Shown: positions 8,832 to 18,667, counted from the stretch's first letter. The stretch is 64,000 bases of DNA from Gammaproteobacteria bacterium (GCA_016191285.1 JACPPA010000036.1:1-64000), one strand, 5' to 3'. The notes: generated by a model not told the origin, from the letters alone. Program-made: numbers and translations.

Positions 8832-9623
8832 TTACGCGGCGACCCCTAGGGCGAGGTGGTTGAGTTGTTGTAGCGCGCCACCGAAGGCTGCTACTTCACC
8901 GATGATGATCAGCGCCGGGGCTTTAATCGCCGTGCTGGCCGCAGTGACCGTTAACGCCCCGAGCGACGTCACCACCACCCGTTGCGCTGGTGTACAGCCA
9001 TTTTCGATGAGGGCCACCGGGGTGTCCGCGGCGCGGCCATGAATAAGCAGTTCGCGCTCGATGGTCGCGATTTCGGCGACCCCCATATAAAACACCACCG
9101 TCTGTTGCCGCCCGGCGAGCGTTGACCAATCTGGTCCGCCCTGCGCACTGGCCTGGTGGCCGGTAACGAGCGTTACTTGTTGGGCCAGCGCACGATGCGT
9201 CAAGGGGATGCCAGCATAAGCCGCGCAACCCAGCGCGGCCGTAATTCCAGGGATGATCTCATAGGGAATATTGGCCGCGATGAGTGCTTCGATTTCCTCG
9301 CCCCCGCGCCCGAAGATCGACGGATCGCCGCCTTTCAAACGCACGACATAGCGATGGCGTCGCGCCAGTTCCACCAAGCGTGCGTTAATTGCCACTTGGG
9401 TGCAAACCGTTTCATCGCGAGTCTTGCCGACGTATTCACGCGTTGCCGCTGGCGCGCCGAGCGCTACGATCGCGTTCGGCACGAGGCGGTCGTGGAGGAT
9501 GACGTCGGCGCGCTCGAGTACGCGTAGCGCGCGTAAGGTCAGTAACTCCGGATCACCCGGTCCGGCGCCGACCAGTGACACCATGCCTGAGGGATGAGTC
9601 AAGGCAGGCGATTTCGCCGTCAC
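8832..9623 (-). CDS. cobA: Uroporphyrinogen-III C-methyltransferase (SUMT)
   Basis: A 263-residue SAM-dependent methyltransferase converting uroporphyrinogen III to precorrin-2, the first step towards siroheme. Family hallmarks are VSLVGAGPGDPELLTLRAL near the N-terminus, ADVILHDRLV, the VRLKGGDPSIFGRGGEE motif and VTGHQ. The GTG start overlaps the cysI stop (GTGA), so it is the third cistron of cysJ-cysI-cobA. This fits the need of sulfite reductase for siroheme. It is a stand-alone SUMT; the dehydrogenase/ferrochelatase half is encoded separately at 50988-51950, where the methyltransferase part has decayed. Confidence 0.93.
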   Translation of the reverse strand: MTAKSPALTHPSGMVSLVGAGPGDPELLTLRALRVLERADVILHDRLVPNAIVALGAPAATREYVGKTRDETVCTQVAINARLVELARRHRYVVRLKGGDPSIFGRGGEEIEALIAANIPYEIIPGITAALGCAAYAGIPLTHRALAQQVTLVTGHQASAQGGPDWSTLAGRQQTVVFYMGVAEIATIERELLIHGRAADTPVALIENGCTPAQRVVVTSLGALTVTAASTAIKAPALIIIGEVAAFGGALQQLNHLALGVAA

Positions 9624-11347
9624 GCGGCCACCCCACGACCGGCGGCGAGCGCCTGCGCGGCCGCGGCAAACGCCACGCCGCCGACGATGGCGGGCACGTG
9701 ACCGGCGCGCACCAGATAGTCCCCGAAATGTTCGCCCGATTCACGCTCGGCGGCGTAGCGCGCCACCAAGGGGGCAAGGACTTCGAGTATTTCGGTTTCA
9801 TTCAAGGCTTCGCGATAGGGGGCATTCATGCGCGTGCCGTCGAAGGCCGCGCCGAGGTACAGGTTGTAGCGTCCGGGTGCCTTGCCGACCAGGGCAATCT
9901 CCGCGAGAAAGGGTCGCGCACAGCCGTTGGGGCAGCCGGTAATGCGCAGCGTCACCGGCGCGTCTGGCAATCCGTGGTCGGAGAATAACGCGTCGATCCT
10001 GGTCACGAAGTCGGCGACATAGCGTTCGCTTTCGGCCATCGCCAAGCCACAGGTCGGAAAGCCGACGCAGGCTAACGCGAGTTGCCGGGTTTGACTGGCG
10101 CGATCGGTGCCGAGACCATGCTGGGTCAGGATTTCGGTGACGCGTGACCGATTGCTCGCCGCGATATTCGCGAGCACCACATTTTGATTCGGCGTCAGGT
10201 GAAAATCGGCCAGCGCGGCGTTCGCGATTTCGCGCAGGCCTGTCAGTGCGCGCCACGCGCCGACATCGGTCACTCGTCCGCTCTCCACGAACAGCGTGAA
10301 ATGGGCAGAACCGGCCTCTACGTGCCAGCCAAAGCGATCCCCCGTGTGCGTGAAATGAATGTCGCGCGCCGGCGCCAACCGCACTCCGGCGCGCGTTTCC
10401 ACTTCCGCCCGGAACGCCTCGAGGCCCATGGACTCGACGGTGTATTTCAACCGCGCGTGCTTGCGGTTAGTGCGATCGCCAAAATCGCGCTGAGTAGTGA
10501 CCACTGCCGTGGCGACCTTCAACACCTCGGTTTTGGCGCAGTAACCGAGGGTCTCGGCCAAGCGCGGATAGGTTGCATGCTCACCATGGGTCATGCCCAT
10601 GCCGCCACCGGCCACCACGTTGAAGCCCGCCAATTGGCCGTGTTCGATAATCGCGATGAATCCCAGGTCCTGGGAGTAAATATCCACGTCGTTATCGGGC
10701 GGGACGGCGAGGCCAATCTTGAATTTGCGCGGCAGATAGGTGTCACCGTAAATCGGTTCCAATTCTTCCGCGGTATTGCTGATGGGCTGTTGGTCGAGCC
10801 AAATCTCATGATACGCCCGTGTGCGCGGCGTTAGCTGATCGCTCAGCGCGGTTGCAAATGCGGTCACTTCCGCGCGCGCACTGACTGGCGCGGGCAGGGT
10901 CGAGCACATGACATTGCGATTCACGTCGCCGCAGGCGGCGAGCGTATCGAGCAGCGCGTGGTTGATCTCGGCGATGGTTGTCTTCAAGCGCCGTTTGATC
11001 ACGCCGTGCAGCTGAAAAGTTTGGCGGGTCGTCAGGCGCATGGTGCCGTTGGCGTGTGTGCAGGCGATGCGGTCCATCGCCAGCCATTGCGCGGCCGTGC
11101 AAATGCCGCCTGGCACCCGCGCGCGGATCATGAATTGATAGGCCGGTTCGAGGCGTTGTTGGCGCCGCTCGTTCCGCAGATCGCGATCGTCCTGTTGATA
11201 AATGCCATGAAATTTGACGAGCTGCGTATCGTCGTCGCGGAGCGCGCCGGTGAGGGGATCAGCGAGACTCTCGACGAGCGAACCGCGCAGGTGGCGACTC
11301 GCCAGCTTGATGTCTTCGACTGGGGACAGTGGAGTGCTCACGCTCAA
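9620..11347 (-). CDS. cysI: Assimilatory sulfite reductase hemoprotein (beta subunit)
   Basis: The siroheme/[4Fe-4S] subunit that reduces sulfite to sulfide with six electrons supplied by CysJ. It has 575 residues, close to E. coli CysI (about 570). The cluster-binding cysteines are visible as CVGFPTC and GCPNGCARP in the C-terminal third; QPISNTAEELEPIYGDTYLP and HGEHATYPRLAE are typical of NADPH-type enzymes. The start is TTG at 11347 (overlapping the cysJ stop) or GTG at 11341; both give translational coupling. It is the second gene of the cysJ-cysI-cobA operon. Confidence 0.94.
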   Translation of the reverse strand: MSVSTPLSPVEDIKLASRHLRGSLVESLADPLTGALRDDDTQLVKFHGIYQQDDRDLRNERRQQRLEPAYQFMIRARVPGGICTAAQWLAMDRIACTHANGTMRLTTRQTFQLHGVIKRRLKTTIAEINHALLDTLAACGDVNRNVMCSTLPAPVSARAEVTAFATALSDQLTPRTRAYHEIWLDQQPISNTAEELEPIYGDTYLPRKFKIGLAVPPDNDVDIYSQDLGFIAIIEHGQLAGFNVVAGGGMGMTHGEHATYPRLAETLGYCAKTEVLKVATAVVTTQRDFGDRTNRKHARLKYTVESMGLEAFRAEVETRAGVRLAPARDIHFTHTGDRFGWHVEAGSAHFTLFVESGRVTDVGAWRALTGLREIANAALADFHLTPNQNVVLANIAASNRSRVTEILTQHGLGTDRASQTRQLALACVGFPTCGLAMAESERYVADFVTRIDALFSDHGLPDAPVTLRITGCPNGCARPFLAEIALVGKAPGRYNLYLGAAFDGTRMNAPYREALNETEILEVLAPLVARYAAERESGEHFGDYLVRAGHVPAIVGGVAFAAAAQALAAGRGVAA

Positions 11348-13152
11348 TACACGTCACGGCGATAACGGCCGGCCCGCTGCAGCGTCTGCACGTAGTCGCG
11401 CGCCTGCTCGTCAGTCATGTCACCGGCTTCCCGAATCGCGGCGGTGAGCGCCGCGTGCACGTCTTTCGCCATGTGTTTGGCGTCGCCGCAGACATACAAG
11501 AACGCGCCATCCTCAAGCCACGCATACAGATCGCGTGCCGCTTCGCGTACGCGATCCTGGACATAAATCTTAGCCGTCTGATCGCGCGAGAACGCGACAT
11601 CGAGGCGGTGCAATACGCCGCTCGCGAGCTGCTTCTGCCACTCGAGTTGATAGAGAAAATCCTCGTGCTGGGTGCGTTCGCCGAACAGCAACCAATTGCG
11701 GCCCCGTGCGCCGCGCGCCGCGCGCTCGGCGACGAAGCCGCGAAACGGCGCCACACCAGTCCCCGGACCGATCATGATGATGGGGGCATTGTCATCCACT
11801 GGCAGATGAAAATTGAGATTAGCTTCGAGCCGCAGCGACACGTTGGCGCCGGCGGCTAGATCCCCCAGGAAGTTCGATGCCGCGCCGTAACGAATCTCGC
11901 CAGCGTGTGCGTCCCGCACGATCGCGACCAGCAGATGCGCTTCGTCAGGGCTCGCGAGCAGCGACGAGGCGATCGAATATGTGCGGCGCGCGAGCGGACG
12001 CAACAGGCGAATGAACTCATCTGGCGTCAAGATCGCCGGCGCCAGTTTCAGCACATCCACGACTTGGTTGGATTCAAGGTAGGCGGCGAACTTGTCACCC
12101 TGATCGGGCGCCAGGACTTCAGCCAAGCGCGGATGATTGGCGCGCGCTTGAAACGCCATTAGAAATTGGCGATTTAACAGCGTTAACTCCACATCCTCGC
12201 GCAGGGTTTCGCGCATGCCGCGTGGTCCGCGTGGACCATTCACGGTTTCGTTGCCGGTGGCGCCGAGAAGGGCGAGCAGAGTGTCGACGAGGGGCGACGG
12301 ATTCAGCGGTAACACGGCCAGGCCATCACCCGGTTGGTAGAGCAGCGCGCCGCCATCGATGCCGAATTCGAGATGTCGCACGTCCTTACTCGAGGCGCGG
12401 CCCGTGATCTTTTGATTGAGCAACAATTCCGCGCTTAGGGTTGGATGCTCGACTTCCAGCGTCACCTTCGGCGCGGACTCGACCACTACGATGCGCGGCG
12501 GCGCCTGTGTGCGCAGCGATTCGCCGGCGCGCTTCAACGCTTGCTCGCTCCACGCGGCGGCGGGGACGACAAAATCGAGATCGCAATCCACGCGTGCCAG
12601 CAGACGGGTCGCGCCGAGTTCGATTAACCGTTCGTCCAGCAGCTGCCCAGTGCGGCAGAAATAGGGATAACTAGAATCGCCGAGGGCGAGCACGCCGAAT
12701 TTGAGTTTTTCGAGACGTGGGGCGTTTGCCGCCTGCAGAAATTCAAAAAAAGGCACGGCATCTTCCGGCGGATCGCCATCACCTTGGGTGCTAACGACAA
12801 ACAGCACCGCGGTTTCTTGTTTGAGTTGGCGTGGCGGATAGTCGGCGAGACTGACGAGGCGCCCCGTGATGCCGGCGGCAGTGACCTGCCGGTGCAGGCC
12901 TTCGGCGACGCGTTTGGCATTGCCGGTCTGCGATCCGTAACCGATAAGCAAAGTGCGCGCGCTTTTCGCGACTTCGGCCGGGATCGCCGCCGGTACAACG
13001 GCAGCCCCGGCGCGAGTGGCCGCCAGGCCAGCCAGGTACCCGCTGGTCCAGAGCAATTCGTCGCGGGTGAAATCGGCTACCGCGTGGGTTAACCGCGCGA
13101 GTTGTTCGCGGTTCGGCGGCGGTTCAAGCGGTACTGTTGCGGTCGTCGACAC
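11344..13152 (-). CDS. cysJ: Sulfite reductase flavoprotein (alpha subunit)
   Basis: A diflavin reductase passing electrons from NADPH through FAD and FMN to CysI. Residues about 68-200 form the flavodoxin domain (LIGYGSQTGNAKRVAEGL, VVSTQGDGDPPED). The FAD-binding part has RTYSIASS and GGxxSNFLGDLAAG-type motifs, and the NADPH domain has IMIGPGTGVAPFRGFVAERA plus a C-terminal YRRDVY. Length (602) matches E. coli CysJ. The GTG start at 13152 is preceded by AAGGA at a good distance. It is the first gene of its operon; the 129 bases upstream give no promoter I would call with confidence. Confidence 0.94.
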   Translation of the reverse strand: MSTTATVPLEPPPNREQLARLTHAVADFTRDELLWTSGYLAGLAATRAGAAVVPAAIPAEVAKSARTLLIGYGSQTGNAKRVAEGLHRQVTAAGITGRLVSLADYPPRQLKQETAVLFVVSTQGDGDPPEDAVPFFEFLQAANAPRLEKLKFGVLALGDSSYPYFCRTGQLLDERLIELGATRLLARVDCDLDFVVPAAAWSEQALKRAGESLRTQAPPRIVVVESAPKVTLEVEHPTLSAELLLNQKITGRASSKDVRHLEFGIDGGALLYQPGDGLAVLPLNPSPLVDTLLALLGATGNETVNGPRGPRGMRETLREDVELTLLNRQFLMAFQARANHPRLAEVLAPDQGDKFAAYLESNQVVDVLKLAPAILTPDEFIRLLRPLARRTYSIASSLLASPDEAHLLVAIVRDAHAGEIRYGAASNFLGDLAAGANVSLRLEANLNFHLPVDDNAPIIMIGPGTGVAPFRGFVAERAARGARGRNWLLFGERTQHEDFLYQLEWQKQLASGVLHRLDVAFSRDQTAKIYVQDRVREAARDLYAWLEDGAFLYVCGDAKHMAKDVHAALTAAIREAGDMTDEQARDYVQTLQRAGRYRRDVY

Positions 13153-13281
13153 GCCGAGATCCTTAATTCTTGCTCGATGAGCGCGCAGTCTAGGGGGCTC
13201 TACCGTCGTACGGAACGAAATTCTGGCTATAACGACCTATGGGGTCGACATAACCAAGCGGCCAAACTTCGCACTCAACCC

Positions 13282-14082
13282 CTATCCGCGGTAATGCCAC
13301 AGTAACCAGGCGCCAAAGATCAGGCGGTAATAGGCAAAGACGGCAAAACTGTGCTGGGACACAAAGCGCAGTAAAAGCCGAATGGTGGCCAGCGCGCTAA
13401 TAAAGGCCATCACGAAGCCGACGGCAAACACGCTCAGGTCATCGACCGCGAGCGTGCTCCAGCTCTTCAGGAGATCGTAGGCGGTGGCGGCAAACATCAC
13501 GGGAATCGCCAGGAAGAATGAAAATTCGGTGGCGGCGCGCCGCGATAAACCAGTCACCATGCCGCCCATGATGGTCGCACCGGAGCGCGAAACTCCCGGA
13601 ATTAGCGCTAGAACCTGCGCGCACCCAATCTGCAGCGCTTGGGTCCGCGTTGGCGCCACGTCGGCGGTAGCGGTACGCCGTTTAAGCGCGTATTCGATAA
13701 ATAAAATCGCGAGCCCTCCGAACAGCATGGCATAGGCGACCACCCGCGGTGAAAACAGCCACTTTTTAATAAAGTCATGGGCGATAAAACCGATCGCTGC
13801 GGCCGGTAGAAAAGCCACCAGGAGGTTCAAAACGAAACGATTTGCGTCCGCGCTCCGGCCAACGCCTCGCGCGACCTCGCGGAGGCGGTCGCGGTAGTAC
13901 CAACATACCGAGAGAATGGCCCCGAGCTGGATAAATACCTCGAAAGTTTTGTCGGCATCTCTGTTAAAATCGAGCCAATCGCCGGCCACGATTAAATGCC
14001 CCGTGCTCGAAATAGGCAGGAACTCCGTTAGACCTTCGACCACGCCGAGCAGCGCCGCCTTTAAATAAAGTGCCTCGTTCAC
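13282..14082 (-). CDS. uppP: Undecaprenyl-diphosphatase
   Basis: An integral membrane phosphatase that regenerates undecaprenyl phosphate for cell-wall and polysaccharide synthesis (BacA/UppP family). It has 266 residues, the usual length. The diagnostic motifs are VEGLTEFLPISSTGHLI near residues 14-30 and PGVSRSGATI in the middle, with several hydrophobic helices. It is divergent from the exchanger gene; the 80-base gap must hold both starts and promoters. Confidence 0.95.
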   Translation of the reverse strand: MNEALYLKAALLGVVEGLTEFLPISSTGHLIVAGDWLDFNRDADKTFEVFIQLGAILSVCWYYRDRLREVARGVGRSADANRFVLNLLVAFLPAAAIGFIAHDFIKKWLFSPRVVAYAMLFGGLAILFIEYALKRRTATADVAPTRTQALQIGCAQVLALIPGVSRSGATIMGGMVTGLSRRAATEFSFFLAIPVMFAATAYDLLKSWSTLAVDDLSVFAVGFVMAFISALATIRLLLRFVSQHSFAVFAYYRLIFGAWLLWHYRG

Positions 14083-14162
14083 TAGAAATTATTCTCCCCT
14101 TTAGAAAACCAACCTACCGCTGGCCAAGCGTTCCGCCGGCCGCTTTAAACCCCGAGGGTAGC

Positions 14163-15173
14163 ATGAGTGTAGTGCCGCAATTGTTGCTGATGTTGGCCGT
14201 TATTTTGCTTGCGGCCGAGTTATTTACGAATGCGGTCGAGCATTTGGGTGAGCGCCTTGGGATCTCTGAAGGCGTGACCGGTTCACTGTTCGCGGCGATG
14301 GCGACTGCGATGCCGGAAAGCACCATTCCGCTGGTCGCGATTTTTGCCGGCACGGCGGATGCCGCGGTTAACGCGGAAATTGGCATTGGGGCGATCCTTG
14401 GTGCGCCCTTGATGTTGGCGACCTTGAGCTTCGCGGTGACTGGCGCCGCCGTCCTGGGACGGCGCGGATGGACGGGTCACATTCGACCGGAACGTTCGGG
14501 GCTAACTCGCGATTTGACGTTTTTTCTGTTCGGCTTCGGGTTGGCGATATTGGGATTATGGATCCCGGAATCGCAACGTCTGGCGCGCGCGCTACTGGCC
14601 TTGACATTGGTCGCGACGTATATCGTCTATGTCCTGCGCACGATTAAAGTCTCGGCGCAATTAGTCGAGGCCGGACACGGTACTGAAGCGCATTCGGAAA
14701 TGTACCTGTGCCGCGCTGGGTTGCCCGATCACGGCGCGGTCGTTGGGCTGCAAGTCTTGATCGGCGTGGCGCTGTTAGTGCTCGGCGCCAAAGGCTGCGT
14801 GGACGCCGTCGAACAAGTCGCCGCTGGCAGCGGCGTGTCGGCCTTGCTGTTGTCGCTGCTGATCATCCCGATCGCCACCGAACTGCCGGAGAATGTCAAC
14901 AGTTTGTTGTGGATCCGGCGTGGCAAAGACACCTTGGCGATCGGCAACATCACCGGGGCGATGGTGTTTCAAGGGTGTCTGCTGCCAGCGATGGGGATCC
15001 TGATGACGCCGTGGACACCGACGCCACCGGTCCTCGTCGGCGTGACGCTCGCTTATGCGGCCGGCTTATGGCTGTTGTGGCACGCGCAGCGTGGCGATTT
15101 GCGCGTTTGGCATTTGGGCGTGAATGGCCTCTTCTACGCTGGATTTATTTTGGCGTTGATCCGCACGACATGA
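14163..15173 (+). CDS. Sodium/calcium-exchanger family membrane protein
   Basis: A polytopic inner-membrane protein of about 336 residues with the two-fold repeat of cation/Ca2+ exchangers. The first alpha-repeat is near GVTGSLFAAMATAMPESTIP, the second near LLSLLIIPIATELPENVNSL; both carry the acidic residue after A(T/M)PE or TELPE. ATG at 14163 is chosen because it follows a GAGG ribosome site. The frame reaches 14070, but that would overlap the uppP start. Ion specificity and direction of transport cannot be read from sequence. Confidence 0.85.
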   Translation: MSVVPQLLLMLAVILLAAELFTNAVEHLGERLGISEGVTGSLFAAMATAMPESTIPLVAIFAGTADAAVNAEIGIGAILGAPLMLATLSFAVTGAAVLGRRGWTGHIRPERSGLTRDLTFFLFGFGLAILGLWIPESQRLARALLALTLVATYIVYVLRTIKVSAQLVEAGHGTEAHSEMYLCRAGLPDHGAVVGLQVLIGVALLVLGAKGCVDAVEQVAAGSGVSALLLSLLIIPIATELPENVNSLLWIRRGKDTLAIGNITGAMVFQGCLLPAMGILMTPWTPTPPVLVGVTLAYAAGLWLLWHAQRGDLRVWHLGVNGLFYAGFILALIRTT

Positions 15174-15216
15174 CGTGGCGTGAAATTAATACCGCACATC
15201 GTGTCATGTCGTGCGG
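15161..15216. terminator. 14-bp dyad overlapping the exchanger stop codon
   Basis: CCGCACGACATGAC (15161-15174) is exactly complementary to GTCATGTCGTGCGG (15203-15216), with a 28-base loop. The left arm includes the TGA stop. It may act as a terminator or 3' stabiliser; there is no T-run. Confidence 0.4.
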
Positions 15217-15270
15217 TCTGAATAGCGGAGCGGAAATACCGTCCACCCTACGCAGGTTGGGCTTTAACCG

Positions 15271-15360
15271 CGTCATGCCGGCGTGGTCCCGGCCTGCGCC
15301 GGGAGGAATCCAGGACACTGAGTTATTCGACTGGGTCCCGGCGTGCGCCGGGACGACGGC
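15271..15360. repeat. Intergenic GC-rich repeat (CGTCATGCCGGCG family)
   Basis: Two inverted CCCGGC...GCCGGG segments lie either side of GGAATCCAGG. The opening CGTCATGCCGGCG and GGAATCCAG reappear at 32279-32363, so this is a dispersed non-coding repeat. The 298 bases between the exchanger gene and the tRNA hold nothing else I can identify besides the dyad at 15161. Confidence 0.55.
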
Positions 15361-15471
15361 CGTGCATTGCGGTGATCCGACGCATCGCCGCGACCTAGTC
15401 GCTATTTATGCTCTGCTATTTAGGTTACGCAGCGTGACGCAGACGTGAGAGCGTATCTGCAAATCGATGCT

Positions 15472-15556
15472 TGGTGCCGAGGAGAGGACTCGAACCTCCA
15501 CGGATTTCTCCACTGATACCTGAAACCAGCGCGTCTACCAATTCCGCCACCACGGC
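15472..15556 (-). tRNA. tRNA-Leu (anticodon CAG)
   Basis: On the minus strand the sequence folds as a leucine tRNA: acceptor GCCGTGG, D-arm GGCGGAATTGGTAGACGC, anticodon stem CTGGT/ATCAG around TTCAGGT (CAG), a long variable arm typical of tRNA-Leu, T-arm GGTTCGAGTCC, and 3' ...CCTCGGC-A-CCA encoded. Position 5 of the acceptor stem is T against T at position 68, a mismatch where A-T would be usual. Confidence 0.93.
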
Positions 15557-15596
15557 AAGGCGTGGCGAAATCTACAGAACGGACCTAGGTGAGTCA

Positions 15597-17777
15597 ATGA
15601 GCCGAAAATTACTTGATCATGATGCAACGACCACGACGCCGCACGCGTCGGGACTCGAGATCCCAAGCCGCGAGGCGTTGCTCGCGGCGCTCGACAGGAT
15701 TGGCGCGCCGTGCAATCTCAAAATGCTGGCGAAGCATCTCACGATCGACGCGAAACCCGAGGTGCATGCCATTCAACGCCGGTTACGCGCCATGGTGCGC
15801 GACGGTCAGCTGATCGAGACCCGCGATCGCCGTTACGGCATTGCGCGTCAGATGGAGCTGTTGCCGGGCCGGGTGCTGGGTCATCCCGACGGCTTTGCTT
15901 TCGTGCGTCCCGACTCCGGGGCCCCTGATATTTATCTCGCGCCGCGCGAAGCGCGACGCGTGTTGCATGGCGATCGCGTGCTGGTCCGCGTCGCGGGCCA
16001 AGACGACCGCGATCGCCCCTTTGGCACCGTGGTAGAAATCCTGGCGCGCGCCAATCATGAAATTGTCGGGCGTTATTTCGAAGAAGGCGGCGTTGGTTTC
16101 GTCACGCCCGATAGTCGGCACCTCAATCAAAATGTGCTAATTCCGGCCGGGAAAGCTGCCGGAGCGAGCCCCGGCCAAATCGTCGTCGCGCGCATCGATC
16201 AGCAGCCGGATGCGCGCTATCAACCGCTCGGTCATGTCAGCGAAGTGCTCGGCGACCATCTGGCGCCAGGCATGGAAATCGATATCGCGGTGCGCAGCCA
16301 TGGCATTCCCACGGCATGGCCCGAAGGTCTCGGGCGCGAACTTAAGGCGGTGCCGGCCGCGGTGAGCGCGGAGGATTGCAGCGGGCGCGAAGATCTGCGC
16401 GATCTTCCCTTTGTGACGATCGATGGCAGCGATGCGCGCGATTTCGACGACGCGATTTACTGTCGCAAGGGACGCAATGGGTTCGTGTTGTATGTCGCGA
16501 TCGCCGACGTCGCCCATTACGTCCGGCCGGAGTCCTTGCTTGATCGCGCGGCACGCGAGCGCGGCACTTCGGTGTATTTCCCGGCGCAAGTCATTCCGAT
16601 GTTGCCCGAAGCCTTGTCGAACGGCATCTGTTCGCTAAATCCGGCGGTCGAGCGGCTCGCAATGGTGTGCGAACTGCGCTACGACTTCGCGGGCAAGCAG
16701 TTACGGACTCGTTTCTATAATGCGGTGATTAAATCGCGCGCGCGGCTGATTTATGAAGACGTGGCGGAGTGGCTCACGACGCCGAGTTCAGACTGGGCCA
16801 AGGATTCAATCGAACAACATATCGCGGCTGCGTACGAACTCTATGCGCTATTGCGCGTCGAACGCGAAGCGCGCGGCGCACTCGATATTGATACGGTGGA
16901 GCCGAAATTTATTTTCGATAGCGCGCGCAAAATCGAACGCATCGAAAGCCGACATCGCAACGACGCGCATCGTTTGATCGAGGAATTCATGATCGCGGCC
17001 AATGTCGCGGCCGCCGAATACCTTCTCCGGCACGATTGCGGCGCGTTGTTTCGCGTGCACGCGCCGCCCGACGCCGAGAAAATCGAAACTCTGCGGCAGT
17101 TCTTGAGCGGAATCGGCGTGGCCCTGGGCGGAGGCGCCACGCCACGCGCGGTCGATTTCGCGCGTGTGCTACAGCAGGCCGCGCCGCGCCCGGATCGGCA
17201 TCTGGTTGAAACGGTGTTACTGCGCAGTATGAAGCTCGCGGTCTACAGCGCTGAAAATATCGGGCATTTTGGCCTGGCACTCGAGGCCTACGCGCATTTC
17301 ACCTCGCCCATTCGCCGTTACCCCGACCTACAGATCCATCGTGCGCTCAAGGCACAGCTGCGAAAAGTACAACTCGACACCGCGGCGCTGGCCGAACTCG
17401 GTGAGCATTGCTCGATGGCCGAGCGGCGCGCCGACGACGCCACTCGGGATGCGGTCGCCTGGCTAAAGTGCGAATACATGCTCGAGAAAGTCGGTGAATC
17501 GTTTCGCGGCATTATTAGCGCGACCACGGCCTTCGGGTTATTTGTCCAGCTCGATGAATCCTTCGTCGAGGGGCTGATCCACGTTACCGCCTTGCCGGAC
17601 GACTATTATCAATTCGATCCGGTCCGTCATCGCTTGGTGGGGCGCAGTTCCGGTAAGGAATACCGGCTCGGCCAAGCGATTGAAATTGTCGTCGCTCGCG
17701 TGAGTCTGGATGAGCGTCGAATCGATTTCACGCTGCCGGTGCCGAAAGCCGCGCCGCGCGGCCGGCGTGGGCGATGA
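15597..17777 (+). CDS. rnr: Ribonuclease R
   Basis: A processive 3'-5' exoribonuclease for structured RNA, 726 residues with this start. Order: N-terminal helix-turn-helix-like domain (SREALLAALDRIGAP), cold-shock domains (GRVLGHPDGFAFVRPD), RNB catalytic domain with DGSDARDFDDAIYC carrying the metal-binding aspartates, and a C-terminal S1 domain (FRGIISATTAFGLFVQLDE) with a basic tail. The open frame extends to 15471, but that extension is the antisense of tRNA-Leu and is rejected. The stop overlaps the start of rlmB by 4 bases. Confidence 0.95.
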   Translation: MSRKLLDHDATTTTPHASGLEIPSREALLAALDRIGAPCNLKMLAKHLTIDAKPEVHAIQRRLRAMVRDGQLIETRDRRYGIARQMELLPGRVLGHPDGFAFVRPDSGAPDIYLAPREARRVLHGDRVLVRVAGQDDRDRPFGTVVEILARANHEIVGRYFEEGGVGFVTPDSRHLNQNVLIPAGKAAGASPGQIVVARIDQQPDARYQPLGHVSEVLGDHLAPGMEIDIAVRSHGIPTAWPEGLGRELKAVPAAVSAEDCSGREDLRDLPFVTIDGSDARDFDDAIYCRKGRNGFVLYVAIADVAHYVRPESLLDRAARERGTSVYFPAQVIPMLPEALSNGICSLNPAVERLAMVCELRYDFAGKQLRTRFYNAVIKSRARLIYEDVAEWLTTPSSDWAKDSIEQHIAAAYELYALLRVEREARGALDIDTVEPKFIFDSARKIERIESRHRNDAHRLIEEFMIAANVAAAEYLLRHDCGALFRVHAPPDAEKIETLRQFLSGIGVALGGGATPRAVDFARVLQQAAPRPDRHLVETVLLRSMKLAVYSAENIGHFGLALEAYAHFTSPIRRYPDLQIHRALKAQLRKVQLDTAALAELGEHCSMAERRADDATRDAVAWLKCEYMLEKVGESFRGIISATTAFGLFVQLDESFVEGLIHVTALPDDYYQFDPVRHRLVGRSSGKEYRLGQAIEIVVARVSLDERRIDFTLPVPKAAPRGRRGR

Positions 17778-18532
17778 ATCACGATAAAACCTTGCTCGTC
17801 TACGGCCTGCACGCCGTGCACGCAACCTTGACGCGGGCGGCAACCGATGTGCTTGAATTATGGATCCGTCACGGCGCGACGTCGCGCGAGTTAGACGAGC
17901 TGGCGGGGTTGGCGCAAAGGTCCGGCGTGCAGCCGCAGCGGGTCACCGCCGATGTCCTCGATCGGTTCACCGCCGGCGCCGCGCATCAGGGGGTGGTTGT
18001 GCGCCGCCGCCCGCCCGCCCAGCTGAGTTTGGTGGATTACCTAGGGCGGCTGGCGAGTCGGCCAAACCCGGCCCTGTTAATGATCATCGATCAGGTGCAA
18101 GACCCGCATAATCTAGGCGCCAGTCTGCGGGTGGCCGATGCGGCGGGCGCGGACGCCATCGTCGTGACCAAGGATCGCAGCGCAAGCGTCACGTCGGCGG
18201 TCGCCAAGGTCGCAAGCGGGGCGCTCGATACGGTGCCGTTGATCGGAGTGACCAATCTGGCGCGTGCCCTCGAGGACCTGAAAGCCGCGGGGATCTGGCT
18301 GGTAGGGGCCACTCACGGCGTTCCGCAGACCATTTATGCGCTCGATTTGAAAGGCCCGATCGCCTGGGTGATCGGCGGCGAAGGGCGCGGATTACGCCGC
18401 TTAACGCGCGATTCCTGCGATTTTTTGGCGAGCATTCCGATGCGTGGGCAGGTCGCGAGCTTGAATCTCTCGACTGCCGCCGCCGTGTGCTTATATGAGA
18501 CTGTCCGACAGCGCGGCGAGCGCACAAAATGA
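17774..18532 (+). CDS. rlmB: 23S rRNA 2'-O-ribose G2251 methyltransferase
   Basis: A SpoU/TrmH-class SPOUT methyltransferase of 252 residues. The N-terminal substrate-binding domain starts LLVYGLHAVHATL. The C-terminal knot has the three SPOUT motifs: DPHNLGASLRVADAAGAD, WVIGGEGRGLRRLT and IPMRGQVASLNLSTAAAVC. The start overlaps rnr (ATGA); rnr-rlmB-rpsF is a standard gammaproteobacterial order. Confidence 0.94.
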   Translation: MNHDKTLLVYGLHAVHATLTRAATDVLELWIRHGATSRELDELAGLAQRSGVQPQRVTADVLDRFTAGAAHQGVVVRRRPPAQLSLVDYLGRLASRPNPALLMIIDQVQDPHNLGASLRVADAAGADAIVVTKDRSASVTSAVAKVASGALDTVPLIGVTNLARALEDLKAAGIWLVGATHGVPQTIYALDLKGPIAWVIGGEGRGLRRLTRDSCDFLASIPMRGQVASLNLSTAAAVCLYETVRQRGERTK

Positions 18533-18667
18533 ATGAACAGAAATAGAGACCCAGTAGTCGAGAGGCGTGACCGAGATTGCACAGCCGTTTAGTTAAGACT
18601 CGAATATTGCGCCGAATCAGCCCTTTCACCTTTACATCACTGCCGCCCGCCGCCTAAAATGCGCGGC

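Noticed and set aside
13153-13281. CysB or other regulator site upstream of cysJ
   Set aside because: Only weak AT-rich similarity; no motif good enough to report.
15471-15596. N-terminal extension of RNase R giving 42 extra residues
   Set aside because: The extension is the antisense reading of tRNA-Leu (15472-15556); the family start fits ATG at 15597.
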